Source of the DNA: Oceanobacillus jeddahensis
GTDB lineage: Bacteria > Bacillota > Bacilli > Bacillales > Amphibacillaceae
NCBI RefSeq assembly: GCF_000750635.1
Contig: NZ_CCDM010000001.1
Coordinates: 868,001-932,000, forward strand
Length of the DNA stretch: 64,000 nucleotides
Reading direction: 5' to 3'
The notes beneath the pieces were generated by a model. It searched no databases and was not told the DNA's origin. It was given only the letters and a program-made list of their open reading frames with translations. Position numbers and translations under genes: made by a program. Each line of letters starts with the position of its first letter. Position 1 is the stretch's first letter. Positions 53,881 through 62,657 of this stretch are shown piece by piece.

Positions 53881-56052
53881 ATGAAACAGACATCACCACT
53901 TGTGCTCGGTATCGATGCTGGTGGCACGATGACCGACACGATTCTCGTGGACGAAGAAGGAAACTTCGCCGTCGGTAAGGCACCGACTACGCCTAATTAC
54001 GAATCGGAAGGTTTTATTGAATCAACACGGGACGCCACCGATATCTGGAATTTAGATATCAACAAAACATTTGAAGAATTGGCGGTAGTCCTATACTCAG
54101 GTACAGGTATGCTGAATACATTGTTGTCCAGAACAGGAAAGCGCATTGGCCTTATCGTGACACGAGGTATGGAAGACGCCGTACTCATGGGGAGGGGGCT
54201 TCAATCATGGTCCGGTTATTCCTATGAAGACCGCTTGCATGCTGTCACCCACGCTCATCCTGACCCGCTTGTCCCACTCAGCCGGGTACGCGGTGTGACG
54301 GAACGTATTGATCAATTTGGCCAAGTTGTTATCCCTGCTTACCAACATGAAGCAGTCAGCGGCGTGAAGGAGCTCTTGGAACAGGATATCGAAGCATTAT
54401 GCATCTGTTGTATGTATTCACATGTGAATCCTGAACACGAGTTAAAAATTGGAGAAGCTGCTCAAAAGGTATTGGAGGAGCATGGTGTCGATATTCCGAT
54501 TTACTTTAGCCATCAGGTTCGTCCAATTATTCGCGAACAGTCTCGGTTGAACAGCACACTTATTGAGGCATATGCGACTGCCAGAGGGCGTGAGCAGTTA
54601 CTGGGTGTTGAAGCAGCAGCTAAGCAGCATGGCTTTCCGCACAGTATGCAAACGATGCTTTCCTATGGCGGACTTGCTGACGTACGTTATCCTCGTCTTC
54701 ATGAAACAATGATTTCCGGTCCGGTTGGCGGACTTTTGGGAGCCAGACATGTTGGTGAATTAATTGGTACGGATTCCGTTATTGTCAGCGATATGGGAGG
54801 TACAAGCTTTGATATTGGCGCCATTACTCGCGGCAAGGTTCCGATTGAAGATGAACCCACGTTAGCACGCTTTAAACTGAATTTACCGACGTTAGCGATG
54901 GATACGATTGGTGCTGGCGGAGGTACCATTGTTAAGGTGGATCCATACACGCACAAAGTTAGTCTAGGACCTGAAAGCGCTGGATCGGTGCCTGGCCCGG
55001 TAGCAATGGATATGGGAGGCACAGAGCCGACAATTGCTGACTGTGATGCGATCATGGGTCGCTTGAATCCCGATAACTTTCTTGGAGGTAAAGTCAAACT
55101 CAATGTGGAGAAGGCAAAACAAGTCTTGAAAGAGAAAGTTGCCGATCCTTTAGGAGTTGATGTATATGAAGCAGCGGAAGGAATGGTAAATATGCTTGAG
55201 ATGGAAGCAAAGTCTTCCATTGAATCTATTATTTCTACACGTGGCGTCGATCCAAATGAGTACCACTTAATGGCTTATGGTGGATCTGGTCCGCTCCATA
55301 TGGCTGAGTACAGTCGAGGATTAGGTTTTAAAGGGATTATGACATTCCCGTTTGCGGCCGCTTTTTCCGCTTTTGGCTGTACCACAGCAGATTATTTGCA
55401 TCGGCATAGCCGATCTGTCCATATCATGATTGGAGCTGATGACTCAGATAAGGATCAAGACGAGATACGCCGACAGATTAATGATATATGGAGTGAACTT
55501 GATGCCAAAGCCCGCAAGGAATTGGTCTCTGAAGGCCATGACGGGGATGCTGTTGTTTGTGAACCGTTTGCCATGATGCGTTATACGGGTCAACTGGAAG
55601 ATGTGGAGGTTGCGGCACCAGCGATAAAGTTAGAATCTGCTGAAGACGTAGATGCACTTACACAGGCGTTTGAAACACTGTATGAATCGATTAACCGTAG
55701 TGTGTCTGGTTTTGGAACAGCTGGATTTACCATTATGGAACTCGGTTTAAATGCCCGTGTGGAAAAAGTGAAACCAAAGCTGACACGTCGTCCGTTGGGA
55801 TCTCGGGAGCCTGACGCTGAAGCTAATAAAGGAAAGCGATCCATGTATTATAATCGCACTTGGCATGAGGCGCAGCTTTGGGAGATGGACATGCTGAAGC
55901 CTGGAAACGTGCTTGACGGGCCAGCTATTGTAGAGCATCCGGCGACAACTTTGGTTATTCCAGCCGGAGATCGGGTTCGTGTGGATGAATGGACGATTCT
56001 GCACTATGAACACGGAGATCAAAAGCAAAAATCGGAAAGTTACGTACTGTAG
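53881..56052 (+). CDS. Acetone carboxylase-type beta subunit (hydantoinase A/oxoprolinase family)
   Basis: A 723-residue HyuA-family subunit. The N-terminal ASKHA-type ATP-binding motif is LVLGIDAGGTMTDTILVDE. VIVSDMGGTSFDIGAITRG at about 302-320 is the second phosphate site. Family positions GAGGGTIVKVD and LMAYGGSGPLHMAEYSRGLGF follow. The length agrees with acetone carboxylase AcxA (about 717). In acetone carboxylases this subunit uses ATP to activate substrate and bicarbonate. A strong AAGGAGGAG precedes the ATG. The presence of an AcxC-type gamma gene two genes later argues for a carboxylase rather than a hydantoinase. Exact ketone substrate unknown. Confidence 0.87.
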   Translation: MKQTSPLVLGIDAGGTMTDTILVDEEGNFAVGKAPTTPNYESEGFIESTRDATDIWNLDINKTFEELAVVLYSGTGMLNTLLSRTGKRIGLIVTRGMEDAVLMGRGLQSWSGYSYEDRLHAVTHAHPDPLVPLSRVRGVTERIDQFGQVVIPAYQHEAVSGVKELLEQDIEALCICCMYSHVNPEHELKIGEAAQKVLEEHGVDIPIYFSHQVRPIIREQSRLNSTLIEAYATARGREQLLGVEAAAKQHGFPHSMQTMLSYGGLADVRYPRLHETMISGPVGGLLGARHVGELIGTDSVIVSDMGGTSFDIGAITRGKVPIEDEPTLARFKLNLPTLAMDTIGAGGGTIVKVDPYTHKVSLGPESAGSVPGPVAMDMGGTEPTIADCDAIMGRLNPDNFLGGKVKLNVEKAKQVLKEKVADPLGVDVYEAAEGMVNMLEMEAKSSIESIISTRGVDPNEYHLMAYGGSGPLHMAEYSRGLGFKGIMTFPFAAAFSAFGCTTADYLHRHSRSVHIMIGADDSDKDQDEIRRQINDIWSELDAKARKELVSEGHDGDAVVCEPFAMMRYTGQLEDVEVAAPAIKLESAEDVDALTQAFETLYESINRSVSGFGTAGFTIMELGLNARVEKVKPKLTRRPLGSREPDAEANKGKRSMYYNRTWHEAQLWEMDMLKPGNVLDGPAIVEHPATTLVIPAGDRVRVDEWTILHYEHGDQKQKSESYVL

Positions 56053-56085
56053 ATCAAGGTTTAATTTAATACAAGGAGGATCCGT

Positions 56086-58278
56086 ATGAATGAAGCAGTT
56101 GAAAACAAATCGATGACATTCAAAGAACAGTTGCTTGAGAACGATCGTAAATTTCGAGAAACAGGCTGTTATGCCGGTATAACAGAGTTAACATGTCGTG
56201 AAGATGACCCGCTGCGCTATGAAAGCTTGCATACCAAGCTTCGTTCGATGTCCATAGCAGCACGGGAAATGGCTCGCAGTATTTCGGCCTCACCCGGTGT
56301 ACGAGAAGTAGGGGAAATGGTCGTAGCATTATACACACCTGAGGGGGATGCCATTAGTCTTTCCACCGGAATTATGGTTCATGTACACACGATGAGCCGG
56401 TTTATCAAATGGATGATTCAAAATGGGTATGAAGATTCCCCTGGTATTTGTCCCGGTGATGTTTTCGCAAACAATGACGCTTTCATCGGCACGGTACAAG
56501 TACCGGACGTGATGGTCGTTGTACCGATCTTCCATGATGATGAGCTGATCGGTTGGGCAGGTACGGTTGCTCACGAATTAGAAGTTGGTGGTATTACACC
56601 TGGTGGTGATGTATACCTAGCTCAAGAGCGTTTTACAGAAGGCTTGTTTGTTTGCGCTGAAAAAGTGGGTGAAAACGATGAATTCCGCCGAGATTATATG
56701 ATTCGGCTGGAACGAAATCTCCGTATGCCTATCTATTGGATGTTTGACGACAAAGCGAAGTTAGCAGCTAATCTCGAATTAAGGGATCAAGTAAAAGAGC
56801 TGATTGAGGAAGTAGGTTTAGACTACTATAAGCGAGCAACACGGGAATTCATTGAAGAAGGTCGCCGTTCGCAGCTTTCACGGGTGAAGCAGCTTATGGT
56901 GCCCGGCCGCTACAGGGGACACACGTTTTATGGCCACCTTACAGAAGGCAAGCCAGGAATTTTGCCTTTAGGTGATGAGAATTTGTTATATTCCATTCCG
57001 CTCGAACTAGATGTAGGCGGGGATGGTCACATGCACTTGGATTTTGAAGGCACCGGTTCTTGGGGTTATCACTCGATGAACTGTACACCAGCCGGTATGG
57101 ATGGTGGATTGTTTGTTACGTTAACCCAGTCGATGAACTATGAAGGGAAAGTGAATGATGGAGCTTGGCTGGCTACGGATATGAATTTGCCATCGGGAAC
57201 CTGGACGAACCCAGACCGTCATACCGTAGCAACGGCCACGTCTTGGGCATTGCTTCTTCCTGCATTCGGTATTTTTCAACGGTTGCTCAGTCGAGGTTTT
57301 GTAAGCCGTGGATTCAAAGAGGAAGTGTTTGTAGGTCAAGTAAATAGTCCAATGGTGGAAATGGGTGGACAAAGCCAGTATGGAAGTCAATTTGGTATGG
57401 CTATGTTTGAGTGTTCGGCAGCTGGAAGTGGAGCCCTTGGTATTAAAGACGGGATTGATAACGGATATGTTGGTTGGAATCCTGAATCCGATATGGGCAA
57501 TATGGAAGTATGGGAGCAAGGCATACCAATGCTTTACATGGGCCGAAGCATCACAGCAGATTCAGGCGGAGTGGGACGCTACCGTGGTGGTACAGCCTTC
57601 ACGTCGCTGTGGCTCGTGCATAATACAGATGAAGTGACGATCGCTACATCTGAACATTCCAGTCGTGTATTTGATAATGCAGGTATGTGTGGCGGTTATC
57701 CAGCACCGACAGCACATCGGCACTACTCTGTACGAAATAGCAATATGAAGCAGTTGATTGAGGAACAAAAACCTTTGCCTCACTCATTAGGTACCGATCC
57801 ATATATGACCGATTTGGAGCGGTTTGTAGAGGGTGAGCTGAAAGAGGTAGAAGGTCCGCATATAGACAAGCCGTTGCAATCCGGCGACTTATTTGCTCAT
57901 TCATATAATGGCGGCGGCGGTTATGGTGACCCTATTGAACGTGATCCATTGGAAATAGTTCGAGATGTGGAAAATGGATATGTGACGGCAGAAATTGCCC
58001 AAAGAGCTCATGCTGTTGTGCTGGATTATGATGAGAAGCGTAAGACGTGGAGTGTTAATACAAAAGCAACTGAAGAGAGACGGGAGGAAGTCAGGAAAAA
58101 CCGATTACGTAAGGCGGTGCCTGTTGAAGATTGGATAGAATCCGAACGGAAACGTGTGGTGGAAGGAGACTTTGTTACCGAAGTCCGTAAGATGTATCAG
58201 GACACCATGAACATTTCCAATCGTTTTGCTAAGGAGTTTCGTGAATTCTGGAATTTACCCGAAGATTTTACAATGTGA
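56086..58278 (+). CDS. Acetone carboxylase-type alpha subunit (hydantoinase B/oxoprolinase family)
   Basis: A 730-residue HyuB-family subunit. Features are MSIAAREMARSISASPGVREVGEMVVALYTPEGDAISLSTGIMVHV near the start and DVFANNDAFIGTVQVPDVMVVVPIF, where the usual motif is NDPYxGGTHxxD. GWAGTVAHELEVGGITPGG and FDFEGTGSW-like positions follow. The C-terminal end is FAHSYNGGGGYGDPIERDPLEIVRDVENGYVT, the most typical HyuB block. It is 33 bases after the beta gene behind AAGGAGG. With beta and gamma it would form the heterohexameric carboxylase. Confidence 0.87.
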   Translation: MNEAVENKSMTFKEQLLENDRKFRETGCYAGITELTCREDDPLRYESLHTKLRSMSIAAREMARSISASPGVREVGEMVVALYTPEGDAISLSTGIMVHVHTMSRFIKWMIQNGYEDSPGICPGDVFANNDAFIGTVQVPDVMVVVPIFHDDELIGWAGTVAHELEVGGITPGGDVYLAQERFTEGLFVCAEKVGENDEFRRDYMIRLERNLRMPIYWMFDDKAKLAANLELRDQVKELIEEVGLDYYKRATREFIEEGRRSQLSRVKQLMVPGRYRGHTFYGHLTEGKPGILPLGDENLLYSIPLELDVGGDGHMHLDFEGTGSWGYHSMNCTPAGMDGGLFVTLTQSMNYEGKVNDGAWLATDMNLPSGTWTNPDRHTVATATSWALLLPAFGIFQRLLSRGFVSRGFKEEVFVGQVNSPMVEMGGQSQYGSQFGMAMFECSAAGSGALGIKDGIDNGYVGWNPESDMGNMEVWEQGIPMLYMGRSITADSGGVGRYRGGTAFTSLWLVHNTDEVTIATSEHSSRVFDNAGMCGGYPAPTAHRHYSVRNSNMKQLIEEQKPLPHSLGTDPYMTDLERFVEGELKEVEGPHIDKPLQSGDLFAHSYNGGGGYGDPIERDPLEIVRDVENGYVTAEIAQRAHAVVLDYDEKRKTWSVNTKATEERREEVRKNRLRKAVPVEDWIESERKRVVEGDFVTEVRKMYQDTMNISNRFAKEFREFWNLPEDFTM

Positions 58279-58288
58279 GGAGTGAATA

Positions 58289-58810
58289 ATGATGGCAAGC
58301 TATGATCACGAGGTCATTCGCGACTTAATAGACGGTCAGCTGCCCTGGCAGTCGACGAAAGCAATAATGAGCCAGTATAAAGATGATGATCGGTTTTTTA
58401 AGTACATTGATATTCTTCAGGAAAGGGTGGCATTTAAAGACCCGATTCTGTTACCGATCGGCGAACATTTGCATATTGTTTCCAAGAAAAAAGAGCCACA
58501 AGGCGAGCGTGTAGTGAAATGCAGTTGTGGTTATGAGTTTGGTCACTATACGGAAAATTGGAAGTTGAAGGCTGTGATCAATGTCCGTAATGATGAAGAA
58601 GCGATTGCTGAAATTTATCCTGGACGCCATAGCTATGATCCGGAATGGATGGAAATTCGCGAGTTTATATGCCCGAGTTGTGCCAGGTTATTGGAAGTAG
58701 AAGCAGCGGCACCGGGGTATCCAATTGTTTTTGATTTCTTGCCGTACTTAGAGACCTTTTATCGCGATTGGCTCGGGAAAGAGTTACCAGCTGAGCCAAA
58801 AAGGGATTGA
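58289..58810 (+). CDS. Acetone carboxylase gamma subunit
   Basis: A 173-residue small subunit, the diagnostic member of acetone carboxylase loci. KCSCGYEFGHYTENWKLKA at about 72-90 and EFICPSCARLLEVEAAAPGYPIVFDFLPYLE at about 127-157 contain CxC and CxxC pairs that resemble a zinc-binding site. The length matches AcxC (about 170). Its stop-to-start spacing from the alpha gene is 10 bases, with AGGAG. A terminator follows. The family call is confident because few other proteins share this Cys layout and neighbourhood. Confidence 0.85.
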   Translation: MMASYDHEVIRDLIDGQLPWQSTKAIMSQYKDDDRFFKYIDILQERVAFKDPILLPIGEHLHIVSKKKEPQGERVVKCSCGYEFGHYTENWKLKAVINVRNDEEAIAEIYPGRHSYDPEWMEIREFICPSCARLLEVEAAAPGYPIVFDFLPYLETFYRDWLGKELPAEPKRD

Positions 58811-58923
58811 CAGTACGTATAATGATATATGAATAGAATTCATGTTTCCTGCTGGCAGATAGACTTTGGGCTCAAAGCAAGATGTGATCTCAACCAAATA
58901 AACAACGAAAATAAATAAGTGGT

Positions 58924-58962
58924 AAACGGCCTTGGCTCTGTAAGTAAGAGCCAAGGCTGTTT
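58924..58962. terminator. Terminator between the carboxylase operon and tetR (probably bidirectional)
   Basis: A 16-bp stem (AAACGGCCTTGGCTCT and near-complement) with a 7-base loop. T-rich sequence flanks the plus-strand end, and ACC/TTT context suits the convergent gene weakly. Confidence 0.75.
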
Positions 58963-59031
58963 AGGCATTATTGATAAAAGACTAGATTGGATCCATCATT
59001 TCTTCGACTGCATGCAGCAGGAAAAGGTGCC

Positions 59032-59583
59032 CTATTTCCAGTCCTCCTTTGTTAACTGGAGAAGTCTTTCTAAAACAAGCTGACGGGTATCATCTTCTAA
59101 TGGAGCTAAATCAAAAATTTCGGAAAACCAAAGGCCATCGACAGCAAGTCTTAAAATAGTAGCATTAATGGGATCGAGACCATCGTTGTCAATATGATCC
59201 TGCCAATGTGCATAAGCATCTTGAACAGGCTTTAATAAGTCGCGATTGATGGTTGCTGCTGCCATTAACCCAGCGTCCATATCTTTATCCGGATTCCTCT
59301 TGCCGAATGTTCCTTTGATGAACGAACGTGTCCATCTTCCTCTCGGATCCTCTAGTGTATCCTGATCCACATTCCTCTCGATATTATCTATATAACTTTG
59401 CATGGGATCTTGTACCATACCGGCGACTAAGGCATCTTTGGATGGGAAATGATATAATAGCCCCCCCTTACTTACACCAGCTTTCTCTGCTGTAGCTTCG
59501 AGTGTTAAATTCAATATACCTTCTGTTTGTACGATATAGGCTGCCGCTTTGAGAATTTTAGAACGTGTGTCATTTTTAGACAT
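59032..59583 (-). CDS. TetR/AcrR family transcriptional regulator
   Basis: A 183-residue repressor. The N-terminal HTH reads NDTRSKILKAAAYIVQTEGILNLTLEATAEKAGVSKGGLLYHFPSKDALVAGMV (about 4-56), a textbook TetR DNA-binding domain. The C-terminal ligand/dimer domain is about 60-183. ATG at 59583 lies eight bases after AAAGGA and is preferred to 59589. It is convergent with the carboxylase operon; the shared half-site at 53751-53766 and 59629-59650 indicates that it controls the operon and itself. The inducer could be the ketone or a pathway product. Confidence 0.9.
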   Translation of the reverse strand: MSKNDTRSKILKAAAYIVQTEGILNLTLEATAEKAGVSKGGLLYHFPSKDALVAGMVQDPMQSYIDNIERNVDQDTLEDPRGRWTRSFIKGTFGKRNPDKDMDAGLMAAATINRDLLKPVQDAYAHWQDHIDNDGLDPINATILRLAVDGLWFSEIFDLAPLEDDTRQLVLERLLQLTKEDWK

Positions 59584-59624
59584 AAACATATTCCTTTCAA
59601 TAACCTGAGTAACTTTTTACTCTT

Positions 59625-59650
59625 ATTATACCGTCCAGACTGAGCGGTCG
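59625..59650 (-). promoter_or_regulatory. tetR promoter with matching TetR operator
   Basis: On the minus strand TATAAT (59630-59625) lies 42 bases before the start codon. ACCGTCCAGACTGAGCGGT (59630-59648) overlaps the promoter spacer. Its left half is identical to the operator of the carboxylase promoter; the right half is diverged. This is the expected arrangement for autoregulation. Confidence 0.65.
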
Positions 59651-59849
59651 TCTATGGATAAATATTAACTATTGTGAATTTTATCTATAAACAGCTCCGA
59701 GAAAATAATTTCTCAAGTAAATTTCATATAAATATATCCTAATGTGTTTAAAAGGGGATTCATTTGGTAACACGAAAAGACAAAACATGTACAGATCGCA
59801 ATTTTTTGAACATATTCTATAAGTGTTACGCCGTATTTGTATGAAAAAA

Positions 59850-59891
59850 TAAGCAATACACCGTCCTTCATTGGGGATGGTGTATTGCTTA
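59850..59891 (-). terminator. Minus-strand terminator downstream of a small frame
   Basis: TAAGCAATACACCGTCC pairs with GGATGGTGTATTGCTTA (one G-U) around an 8-base loop. On the minus strand it is followed by TTTTTTCAT. No large gene precedes it; the 32-codon frame at 59901-59999 is the only candidate. Confidence 0.75.
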
Positions 59892-59900
59892 TGGATAGCT

Positions 59901-59999
59901 TCAAAAATAAATTACTTTATTGCGATTACCGTATATGAAATACCCTTTATTGTTTTCATCCCATCCATTCACTGCAATATCTTCCATAAACCGGTACAT
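59901..59999 (-). CDS. Putative 32-residue small protein
   Basis: The frame MYRFMEDIAVNGWDENNKG... ends in NRNKVIYF and stops 10 bases before a convincing minus-strand terminator. The codon pattern looks protein-like (mixed charged and aromatic residues). No ribosome binding site is seen before this ATG. The open frame extends upstream through a hydrophobic stretch (GIILFIILFFI) that lacks a standard start, so the gene may be 5'-truncated or frameshifted. Not recognised. Confidence 0.3.
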   Translation of the reverse strand: MYRFMEDIAVNGWDENNKGYFIYGNRNKVIYF

Positions 60000-60043
60000 A
60001 ATAAAAAATAGAATGATGAATAAAATAATTCCATTTTATCCAC

Positions 60044-60074
60044 TTGCAAATGACGTTGCGTAATGTGATTTAAT
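60044..60074 (+). promoter_or_regulatory. MerR-type promoter with 19-bp spacer
   Basis: TTGCAA (60044-60049), exactly 19 bases, then TTTAAT (60069-60074). The spacer contains an imperfect palindrome (ACGTTGCGTAATGT, 10 of 14 symmetric). An over-long spacer with a dyad is the hallmark of promoters activated by MerR-family proteins, and the next gene encodes one. Confidence 0.6.
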
Positions 60075-60094
60075 ATTAACTAGGAGGTGTATTC

Positions 60095-60886
60095 ATGGAA
60101 GAAAAAAGGAAGTTTTCAATTGGCGAAATTTCCAAATTAACTGGTGTCACCGTCCGGACGTTACAATATTACGATAATATTCAATTAGTGCCATTACAAA
60201 AAAGCGAAACAAGCAGACGGAGATATTACACAGAATCAGACTTAACCCGGCTGCAACAGGTTCTGTTCTATAAATCATTAGGATTAAAAATCAAAGATAT
60301 CACGAAGCTGTTAGAAAAAACCACAACTGCCGAGCAGCTTCGTCATGTATTAGAAAAACAACGGGACATTTTCTACTATAGGCTGCATGATGTCAAAAGC
60401 AATATTGCGATGATTGAAGCAAGCTTGGCTGGAATTGAAAAAAATGATTCCCTTCCGCTAGGAAATCTGGTGCAATTAATTATCTCTTTAAATAAGGACA
60501 CGGTTTATCAATATAAAGATGTTTCCTTTGATAAAAAATCAGAAGATACTTTTATAGAGCATTATCAGAACCAGGAAGCGGTTTTAGAAGTGTATTGGGA
60601 CTGGAAAGCACTGATATTAGAAGCGGTCGCTCACATACTGAATGATGTTCAGCCGGAAAGTGAGCAGGGGCAGGACTTTGCGAAAAGATGGATCGAGATG
60701 GTGGTAAATATTTCAGACGGGAGCAAGGAGTTACTCGATGTTTATAAAGATTCTTACAAAAATCGGGATCAATGGCCACAGGAGGATCGTCAGTTGATTG
60801 ACTTTACCAATACTTTTATCGATAAGACAGTAGACCATTATTTATCCGCTGGCAAGCCTGACGAGTGGAGGAGCAAAAATGATTGA
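60095..60886 (+). CDS. MerR family transcriptional regulator
   Basis: A 263-residue regulator. The N-terminal winged HTH (KFSIGEISKLTGVTVRTLQYYDNIQLVPLQKSETSRRRYYTESDLTRLQQVLFYKSLG) occupies about 5-75. A coiled coil (about 80-128) and an alpha-helical C-terminal ligand-binding domain reminiscent of TipAS (about 145-255) follow. The size and TipAS-like end suggest multidrug or antibiotic sensing. AGGAGGTG precedes the ATG, and the coding end overlaps the ABC transporter gene by eight bases, so it is the first gene of the exporter operon. Confidence 0.88.
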   Translation: MEEKRKFSIGEISKLTGVTVRTLQYYDNIQLVPLQKSETSRRRYYTESDLTRLQQVLFYKSLGLKIKDITKLLEKTTTAEQLRHVLEKQRDIFYYRLHDVKSNIAMIEASLAGIEKNDSLPLGNLVQLIISLNKDTVYQYKDVSFDKKSEDTFIEHYQNQEAVLEVYWDWKALILEAVAHILNDVQPESEQGQDFAKRWIEMVVNISDGSKELLDVYKDSYKNRDQWPQEDRQLIDFTNTFIDKTVDHYLSAGKPDEWRSKND

Positions 60887-61811
60887 AATGAAAAATTTAA
60901 CAAAAACCTTTAAAGATAACATCTCCGTCAATCAATTATCACTGGTCATTCAACCAGGTGTTGTGACAGGCTTTTTAGGTCCAAACGGCGCAGGGAAATC
61001 CACCACAATGAAAATGATTTTAGGATTAATGAATCCGAGCGAGGGCAGTGTAACAATTGATGGACAGACCTATAAAGATTTGAAGCTTCCTATTTCTAAA
61101 GTAGGAGCTTTAATTAACGGAGACGCCGTAAATCCAAAGGTAACTGCCAAGCAGCATTTAGAAATCATCGCTTTAGCTAGCGGTATTTCTAAAAAGCAAA
61201 TAGAAAAAATGCTGAAGGAAACGGGATTGGAAAATGTAAAAGACAAACCAATAGGTACGTTTTCTTTAGGAATGAAACAACGTTTAGGGATTGCAACTGC
61301 TCTTCTGGGAGATCCGGAAACAGTAATCTTAGATGAACCTTTTAACGGATTGGACGTAGACGGCATTCATTGGTTGCGTGGGTTAGCAAAGAAGCTGGCA
61401 CGGGAAGGAAAAGCAGTATTGGTGTCGAGCCATCTCATGAGTGAAATGCAAATGATCGCGGATCGAATGATTATCCTGGCTCAAGGAAAATTAATTACAG
61501 ATATGACCATCGATGAATTAGCAGAAAGCAGCCTCGGTTCTTTTGTGAAAGTAAGCTGTGAAGATAATCATAAATTACAGCGTTTATTAGCTGCAAAAGG
61601 GGCAGAGGTGAAACAGGTGAAAAAAGATGAGCTGCAAGTTTATCAATTAGGTATAAAACAAATTGGATTAACAGCGAAGGAAGGACAGCTGGCTTTATAC
61701 GAATTAACGAAAGTACAGCCATCCTTAGAACAATTATTTGTAGAATTAACGGAAGGAAAAGCAGATTATGTTTCAACGGATAACCTTATGACGGAAGGAA
61801 GGAAAACCTAA
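60879..61811 (+). CDS. ABC transporter ATP-binding protein (BcrA-type)
   Basis: A 310-residue ATPase. Walker A GFLGPNGAGKSTTMK (about 31-45), the signature FSLGMKQRLGIATALLG (an SLGM form typical of BcrA/antibiotic exporters) and Walker B TVILDEPFNGLD followed by a His switch (SSHLMSEM) are clear. The C-terminal 90 residues are the usual BcrA extension. Together with the permease it should export a peptide antibiotic or lipid-active compound. Translationally coupled to both neighbours (overlap of eight and one bases). Confidence 0.92.
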   Translation: MIEMKNLTKTFKDNISVNQLSLVIQPGVVTGFLGPNGAGKSTTMKMILGLMNPSEGSVTIDGQTYKDLKLPISKVGALINGDAVNPKVTAKQHLEIIALASGISKKQIEKMLKETGLENVKDKPIGTFSLGMKQRLGIATALLGDPETVILDEPFNGLDVDGIHWLRGLAKKLAREGKAVLVSSHLMSEMQMIADRMIILAQGKLITDMTIDELAESSLGSFVKVSCEDNHKLQRLLAAKGAEVKQVKKDELQVYQLGIKQIGLTAKEGQLALYELTKVQPSLEQLFVELTEGKADYVSTDNLMTEGRKT

Positions 61812-62581
61812 TGAAAAATATCATTCAAGCGGAATATAAAAAGATTTTCTTTCTTACCTTTTCCAAAGTCTTTTTGACTTTTACGATTGGAATCAGTTTA
61901 TTAATAGGAATTATCTTTGCTGTAACAACCAATGTTACACAGGGTACAGCAATTACAGATTTATCCGTCATGGAGGTCGTATCAGCAAATATGTTAGGCG
62001 TGGATTTAGCCAGTATTTTATTGATCATTTTTACTGCGTTAACCATATCGAGGGAATTCACTGCAGAAACTATCTACACTTCTTTAGCAGCCGTTCCGAA
62101 TCGAAAAAAACTGTTTCTGGGAAAGTATATAACCTTTTTTCTTCTATCCATTGTTGTGAGCATACTGATCGTAGCACTCACTTATCTGTCCAGCCAACTC
62201 ATTCTTGTGGCAAATAACATGTCACTTGCCAGCTTAGCAGATTCGGATATCCGGCAATTTGTTTTTGGAGTCTTGCTGATGCCAGTATTTTATTGCCTGC
62301 TTACCGTTGCGGCAACCATTATTTTCAAAAACAGCGGTGGAGGAATTGCTTTTTCTATCATCGTTTTGGCCGTCCCGGCATTAATTAATATGTTTCCTGA
62401 TTCGCTCCAAAAAGTATTTCTTCCTCTTTTGCCTCAATCGGCAATACACAGTTTATCTGGTACAGCTGGAGCAGAATCGTTTGAAGCAACAGGTGCGTTT
62501 ACCAGCATAGGTATATTGATTATCTGGTTAGTCATAACATCTGTCATAGCTATCTTTTCATTTCAAAAAAGAGATTTTTAA
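61811..62581 (+). CDS. ABC-2 type permease subunit
   Basis: A 256-residue membrane protein with six predicted helices: about 14-36, 56-75, 105-127, 145-170, 180-200 and 230-250. The layout matches BcrB-like ABC-2 permeases. ADIRQFVFG and the cytoplasmic TALTISREFTAETIYTSLAAVPNRKKLFLGKYI loop, where the coupling helix contacts the ATPase, are visible. Start and stop overlap (TAATG) with the ATPase gene. Substrate not determinable. Confidence 0.88.
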   Translation: MKNIIQAEYKKIFFLTFSKVFLTFTIGISLLIGIIFAVTTNVTQGTAITDLSVMEVVSANMLGVDLASILLIIFTALTISREFTAETIYTSLAAVPNRKKLFLGKYITFFLLSIVVSILIVALTYLSSQLILVANNMSLASLADSDIRQFVFGVLLMPVFYCLLTVAATIIFKNSGGGIAFSIIVLAVPALINMFPDSLQKVFLPLLPQSAIHSLSGTAGAESFEATGAFTSIGILIIWLVITSVIAIFSFQKRDF

Positions 62582-62657
62582 TCTATTCTAGTAATAGGAA
62601 GAAATAATTTTTCATATAGATTATCATTTATAAAACTTATTTAACATGGAGAGAACA

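Noticed and set aside
53881-58278. Plain hydantoinase or 5-oxoprolinase operon
   Set aside because: The third gene encodes the acetone carboxylase gamma-type subunit, so a carboxylase is the better reading.
59713-59904. 63-codon minus-strand frame downstream of the small protein candidate
   Set aside because: It spans the terminator hairpin and lacks a ribosome binding site.
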